Positions 60,361-64,000 of a stretch of DNA of 64,000 nt are shown here, piece by piece. The stretch spans positions 62,001 to 126,000 of the forward strand of contig JALOBE010000002.1 in NCBI GenBank assembly GCA_023228425.1, read 5' to 3'. This DNA is from Syntrophales bacterium. GTDB lineage: Bacteria > Desulfobacterota > Syntrophia > Syntrophales > UBA2210. The notes below the pieces were generated by a model. That model did not search any database. It worked only from the letters and a program-made list of their open reading frames with translations, and was not told the origin of the DNA. Position 1 is the stretch's first letter. Each line of letters opens with the position of its first letter. Made by a program: the position numbers and the translations under genes.

Positions 60361-61139
60361 TGGCGAAACCCGTTTTCCAACGGCCGAGATATCTGCTCAA
60401 TGCCCCTTTTCACTACTGTCCGGGCTGCGGTCACAGCATCATTCACCGGCTCATAGCCGAAATCATAGAAGAGCTTGAAATCGGGGATATCACGATCGGT
60501 GTTCCGCCCGCGGGATGCGCCGTTCTTGCCTACGATTACCTGGACATCGACATGGCCGAGGCCGCTCACGGGCGAGGCCCGGCCCTGTGTACCGGAATCA
60601 AACGGGTTCTGCCCGACAGGATCGTCTTCTCCTATCAGGGCGATGGCGATATAGCCGCGATCGGAACAGCCGAAACGATTCACGCCGCCAATCGGGGGGA
60701 AAACATAACCGTTGTATTCGTGAACAACAGCTGCTACGGCATGACGGGCGGCCAGATGGCGCCGACGACCCTTATCGGCCAGGAAACAACGACCACGCCG
60801 GGAGGCAGGATCGCCGAACGGGACGGTTCCCCCATCGATTTGAGCGAAATGGTCGCCATCGCCAAGGGAAGCGTCTACATCGAGCGGACATCGGTCCATT
60901 CCGTCAAGCATATCGTCAGAACGAAGAAAGCCCTCACGAAGGCCTTCAGGAACCAGATGGAAGGTCTGGGCTTCTCACTTGTTGAAATACTCTCACCCTG
61001 CCCGACGAACTGGAAATTATCACCTCTCGATTCCTGCGAGCGGATTGAAAAGGAAATTATGAAGGTATTCCCTCTGAAAGTTATCAAGGATGAAACGGGA
61101 ACATCTCGACGTCAGCAGGGGGGGTCAAGGCATCTATGA
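60360..61139 (+). CDS. korB: 2-oxoacid:ferredoxin oxidoreductase, beta subunit
   Basis: A 259-residue TPP-binding subunit; its ATG overlaps the korA stop (TGATG). FHYCPGCGHSIIHRLIAE starts it, and SYQGDGDIAAIGTAE with NITVVFVNNSCYGMTGGQ is the TPP/Mg motif (GDGD...NN). CPTNWKLSPLDS near the end is the KOR-type C-terminal block. It forms the catalytic core with KorA. Confidence 0.95.
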   Translation: MAKPVFQRPRYLLNAPFHYCPGCGHSIIHRLIAEIIEELEIGDITIGVPPAGCAVLAYDYLDIDMAEAAHGRGPALCTGIKRVLPDRIVFSYQGDGDIAAIGTAETIHAANRGENITVVFVNNSCYGMTGGQMAPTTLIGQETTTTPGGRIAERDGSPIDLSEMVAIAKGSVYIERTSVHSVKHIVRTKKALTKAFRNQMEGLGFSLVEILSPCPTNWKLSPLDSCERIEKEIMKVFPLKVIKDETGTSRRQQGGSRHL

Positions 61140-61684
61140 AGAAAACGGTATTTGCCGGATTCGGCGGCCAGGGAGTTCTCATGATGGGGTACGTTTTTGC
61201 CGTTGCCGCCATGCGTGACGGGCAACACGTGACCTACCTGCCGTCCTATGGAGCGGAGATGCGGGGCGGCACGGCGAATTGTACGGTTGCCGTTTCAGAT
61301 GACGAAATTTTTTCGCCTGTCGCGTCCGAACCTGATTTCGCGGTCATCATGAACAAGCCTTCCCTGACCAGGTATGAGAACATGATGCGGTCAGGCGGAA
61401 CGGTCTTCCTGAACTCCAGCGTCATAGACCGGGATCTGACGCGAGAAGACATTTCCCGGGTTCTCGTTCCCGCCGGCGACATGGCCGGGGAGCTGGGATC
61501 ACCCCGCGTTCTTAACATGATCATGCTGGGGGCCTTTGTCGCAAGGACACGGCTGACCACTCTCGAATCGATCATGAATGGTCTTGAAGAAATTATTAAG
61601 GGAAAATCGAGCTCCGTCATAAAGCTCAACAGGAAAGCTCTCGATCGGGGTGCCGGGTACGTAATGAAAGGATTATCCCCATGA
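61136..61684 (+). CDS. korC: 2-oxoacid:ferredoxin oxidoreductase, gamma subunit
   Basis: A 182-residue gamma subunit; the ATG overlaps the korB stop (ATGA). KTVFAGFGGQGVLMMGYVFA is the conserved start, SYGAEMRGGTANCTVAVSDDEIFSP the CoA-region block, and VIMNKPSLTRYENMM follows. It binds CoA and completes the KorABCD complex. Its own stop overlaps the ACT gene start. Confidence 0.94.
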   Translation: MKKTVFAGFGGQGVLMMGYVFAVAAMRDGQHVTYLPSYGAEMRGGTANCTVAVSDDEIFSPVASEPDFAVIMNKPSLTRYENMMRSGGTVFLNSSVIDRDLTREDISRVLVPAGDMAGELGSPRVLNMIMLGAFVARTRLTTLESIMNGLEEIIKGKSSSVIKLNRKALDRGAGYVMKGLSP

Positions 61685-62109
61685 AAACAATCAGGCAGAT
61701 TTCACATTTTTTAAAAAATGAACCGGGGGGACTGTCCGAGGTAAGTGAAATTCTCGGCGCCAACGGCATCAATATTATTGCAATCTATTTCAAGGGCCAT
61801 GGTAAGGAGGGAAGACTCCAGTTCGTTGCCAACGACCCTGACAAGGCCTTCAATGTTATGAAATCAGCAGGCTATGACGTCGAGGTTACCGAGGTCATCG
61901 CCTGTGTCGTACCTCACCATCCCGGCGGCCTGAACGCCGTTCTCAAGCCGCTCAGAAGCGCTCGCATCAATGTTGAGTATATTTATGCCTGTCTTGGAAC
62001 CGGTGACATTACCGTTGTAGTCCTGGGAGTGGACGACATTGAAAAGTCTCTGAAAATTCTCAGCGACAACTGGATACGGCTCCTGGGCGAAGAGCTGTAC
62101 CATATGTGA
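61681..62109 (+). CDS. Paired ACT-domain protein
   Basis: A 142-residue protein made of two ACT domains: NEPGGLSEVSEILGANGINI (first, 13-60) and VPHHPGGLNAVLKPLRSARINVEYIYA (second, about 77-105). ACT pairs bind amino acids and act as sensors. The ATG overlaps the korC stop (ATGA), so it belongs to the kor operon. Such stand-alone ACT proteins accompany 2-oxoacid oxidoreductase and phenylacetyl-CoA ligase genes in anaerobes. It may signal amino acid supply to the enzyme or its regulator; that is inference. Confidence 0.85.
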   Translation: MKTIRQISHFLKNEPGGLSEVSEILGANGINIIAIYFKGHGKEGRLQFVANDPDKAFNVMKSAGYDVEVTEVIACVVPHHPGGLNAVLKPLRSARINVEYIYACLGTGDITVVVLGVDDIEKSLKILSDNWIRLLGEELYHM

Positions 62110-62155
62110 CGGCATCGTCACAGGTAAAATCGACGTCCCCGTAAAAACTGCCTCA

Positions 62156-63799
62156 TCATCCCCCGCAACCGATCCGGGCGGTCACTTCCGTAACAGGCAG
62201 CGTGCCTATGTCCAGGAGCTTGCCCTGTTCACGATGGTCCTCGTCCAGAAGATCGATCACCCGGGAATATACGTTCTCGATAAACACCGGTCCTTCGTGA
62301 CCTGTCTTGCAAATTCCCATACGAAACTGTTTCCAGTCTTTTTCAGCCATCTTGTTTACGAGGTTTTTGGTCGCAAAAATTGAGCCGTAGCGGGCCAGAC
62401 CTGAAAGGCGGGCCGCACAGTTGATGGTATCGCCCAGGGCTGTGAATTCAAGGCCCGTGGAACCGCGGACGGTGCTGAAGTATTCTTCCCCCTCGTTCAG
62501 GCCGATATTGAGATAGAGCGTGTTGAACCATTGTTTTCTGACCTTCCATTTCTGTGAAAATTCCACCATCCGTTCCTTGATCTCCAGGGCACAGGAGAGG
62601 GCGTTGACGAGATACCTGGAGTCACCTTTTTTGAGAAAGTAGTAAACCATTCCGTCCCCAACGTGTTTTCCATATATCCCGTAGTATTTTCTGTATGTTT
62701 CTTCAAGTGCTTTCCACATGTCATTGACGATCTCGAAGTATTCCTCCGGTGGCAGTTCCGTGCAAATGCGGCAGGAGTCCTGAAGATCCGCCACGAGGAC
62801 ACAAAAGGGGATCATGGTGGGCATTTTGAGGGATATGAGATCCTTGATAACGGCGGCCCTGTCCTTCAGGAGGTCGGATATTCCCTCGAGAATGGCATCC
62901 TCGTACTCAAAAATAAAAAATATTCCCTCCCTGAAAAAAGTGACATATACGGAATACAACTTCTCGCTCCCATCGGAGCAACGCACCCTGACCGACGTCC
63001 GGCGCACAACGCCCGCAGGGCTGACGGTGATCTTCTCGAAGCACTTTTCAAGAAAGCCTGCCTCGCCCTGAGATATGCCCTCATAGATCTTCGAGAGATA
63101 CTCCACCCCGTGGCGTTCCTTGACGAGGGCAAGATGAATTCTGACCATCTCCTCCCAGTTCTTCATGTTTTTTTGAAACTCCCATCGGAAGAACAGCCTG
63201 AAGATATTCCTGTCATCCGCGATCCTGATGGACCTCACATCACTGTGAAAGAGCTGTTCCTCGGCCGATTCGTTTATCCACTCTATCTCGAAGTTGTAAT
63301 TTAAAAGATAGGCGGGCGCCCTGATCGAATCAAGGTCGAGATTGAGGCCTGTTTTTCTTTCAGGCAACGGATGCCTTCGGGGCCGTTCGGGCGGTTTTGT
63401 ACTGCTGAGGGAATCATCCGGCTCCGCTCGCCTATCCCTCTCATCAGCCGTCAGACCCTGCCGCCCCGGGACCGGTTGCCCGTCAGGACGCTCCGGACCG
63501 GTGTCCCGGACTTCATTCCGCCCGTTGTCTTCCCGGCCTTCCGTCATTTCACCGACAATGAGCCCCATAGACATACCCTCCCGTTTCATTCGCTGTATCC
63601 TGTGGACCCGACTCACCACCCATTCGGGGAAATAACCTATGCGCTTCGCTCTCGTCGTACCGGAACCGGGAATTTTTACAACCGGTTTCGGCAGCATTCC
63701 CATCTTGATATAATTATTCAAGGTTGCCCGAGATATGCCTGTTTTTTCAAGCAATTCTTTACTGGTGACGTCCGGCGTACTCTTTCTTTGTGATGTCAT
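62156..63799 (-). CDS. MerR-type HTH fused to class III adenylate/guanylate cyclase
   Basis: A 547-residue protein from ATG 63799 (GGGGGAGGGA upstream; the frame stays open to the edge but only reads the promoter). Residues about 10-85 are a MerR-type winged helix (VTSKELLEKTGISRATLNNY, then GYFPEWVVSRVHRIQRMKRE). Residues about 86-155 are a charged, proline-rich linker. About 160-300 has a PAS-like start (APAYLLNYNFEIEWINESAE). About 330-520 is a class III cyclase with metal Asp338 (VADLQDS), Lys378 and Asp382 (GKHVGDGM), Asp457, Asn460 and Arg464 (GDTINCAAR). All catalytic positions are present and Asp457 favours ATP. It is convergent with the kor operon. Confidence 0.88.
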   Translation of the reverse strand: MTSQRKSTPDVTSKELLEKTGISRATLNNYIKMGMLPKPVVKIPGSGTTRAKRIGYFPEWVVSRVHRIQRMKREGMSMGLIVGEMTEGREDNGRNEVRDTGPERPDGQPVPGRQGLTADERDRRAEPDDSLSSTKPPERPRRHPLPERKTGLNLDLDSIRAPAYLLNYNFEIEWINESAEEQLFHSDVRSIRIADDRNIFRLFFRWEFQKNMKNWEEMVRIHLALVKERHGVEYLSKIYEGISQGEAGFLEKCFEKITVSPAGVVRRTSVRVRCSDGSEKLYSVYVTFFREGIFFIFEYEDAILEGISDLLKDRAAVIKDLISLKMPTMIPFCVLVADLQDSCRICTELPPEEYFEIVNDMWKALEETYRKYYGIYGKHVGDGMVYYFLKKGDSRYLVNALSCALEIKERMVEFSQKWKVRKQWFNTLYLNIGLNEGEEYFSTVRGSTGLEFTALGDTINCAARLSGLARYGSIFATKNLVNKMAEKDWKQFRMGICKTGHEGPVFIENVYSRVIDLLDEDHREQGKLLDIGTLPVTEVTARIGCGG

Positions 63800-63869
63800 G
63801 GGAATCCCTCCCCCGGTATGTCCGTTCCCGACCAGAGCCCTGGAACGACCAGTCACAGGACCACGCAAT

Positions 63870-63932
63870 TTATACTGTACAGAAATATTATACAGTATAA
63901 TTATACATGTCAAGAAAAAATTATACTGTACA
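63870..63932. repeat. Three operator-like copies upstream of the HTH-cyclase gene
   Basis: TTATACTGTACA occurs at 63870-63881 and again at 63921-63932. A near copy in the opposite orientation (TTATACTGTATA on the minus strand) is at 63889-63900 inside the near-palindrome ATTATACAGTATAAT (63887-63901). The three sites flank and overlap the promoter boxes, which suggests binding of the encoded HTH protein or another regulator. Confidence 0.65.
63885..63913 (-). promoter_or_regulatory. Promoter of the HTH-cyclase gene
   Basis: On the minus strand TTGACA (63908-63913), a 17-nt spacer and TAATAT (63885-63890). An alternative -10, TATAAT, sits at 63887-63892 with a 15-nt spacer. The transcript would start near 63878 and leave an 80-nt leader. 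Confidence 0.75.
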
Positions 63933-64000
63933 ATTAGGTCGGTCCCGTACCCTTTCCGTTGATCATATACTTGATTTTTCATCCTGTCCGGGACCACTGC

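Overview
The window looks like chromosome of a GC-rich anaerobic Desulfobacterota (former Deltaproteobacteria), most like the Syntrophobacterales/Syntrophales side of the group; this is inferred from gene content, not from a marker search. The pointers are a complete siroheme-dependent (Ahb) heme pathway, a four-subunit 2-oxoacid:ferredoxin oxidoreductase, an ADP-forming acyl-CoA synthetase in two subunits, several AMP-forming acyl-CoA ligases, a LIV-type ABC transporter next to an acyl-CoA ligase, FeoAB, and beta-oxidation enzymes. I see no phage, insertion sequence, CRISPR array or rRNA operon. Genes are tightly packed, with many ATGA or GTGA stop/start overlaps, and GTG and TTG starts are common.

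Layout. 1-2.6 kb (minus): a LIV-type substrate-binding protein, an ABC ATPase and a partial acyl-CoA ligase. 2.9-4.8 kb: hflK-hflC. 5.0-9.7 kb: phosphomannomutase/phosphoglucomutase, a GpgS-like glycosyltransferase, glycerate 2-kinase and a MoaE-like protein. 9.8-16.6 kb: a DciA-like protein, a tRNA methyltransferase, tRNA-His, the repair pair mrfA-mrfB and a hydrolase. 16.8-23.4 kb (plus): recD2, a rubredoxin/DUF2231 membrane protein, a beta-CASP metallo-hydrolase, enoyl-CoA hydratase and 3-hydroxyacyl-CoA dehydrogenase. 23.5-30.3 kb (minus): a DUF493 protein, a cytochrome b/superoxide dismutase fusion with its Tat Fe-S partner, polA and an OFA-type transporter. 30.4-39.5 kb (minus): a heme operon, sirC-ccsA-hemA-hemC-cobA/hemD-ahbC-hemB-ahbD-ahbA/B, which covers glutamyl-tRNA to heme b via siroheme except for hemL and a second decarboxylase subunit. 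39.6-42.1 kb: prmA, rsmE, an RDD protein and tRNA-Phe. 42.6-47.0 kb: an envelope cluster of TPR/beta-barrel, FecR-domain and DUF3617 proteins. 47.3-53.8 kb: acyl-CoA ligase, patatin, ADP-forming acyl-CoA synthetase and CorA. 53.9-57.0 kb: an outer-membrane protein and feoAB. 57.3-58.7 kb: two poorly known genes. 59.0-62.1 kb: the kor operon with a paired-ACT protein. 62.2-64.0 kb: a MerR-type HTH fused to a class III nucleotide cyclase, whose promoter carries three copies of an operator-like motif.

The most unusual items are the HTH/cyclase fusion with its operator array, the in-frame cytochrome b/superoxide dismutase fusion, the rubredoxin-DUF2231 fusion, a DNA polymerase I whose proofreading motifs are degenerate, and the GpgS-like/glycerate kinase cluster.
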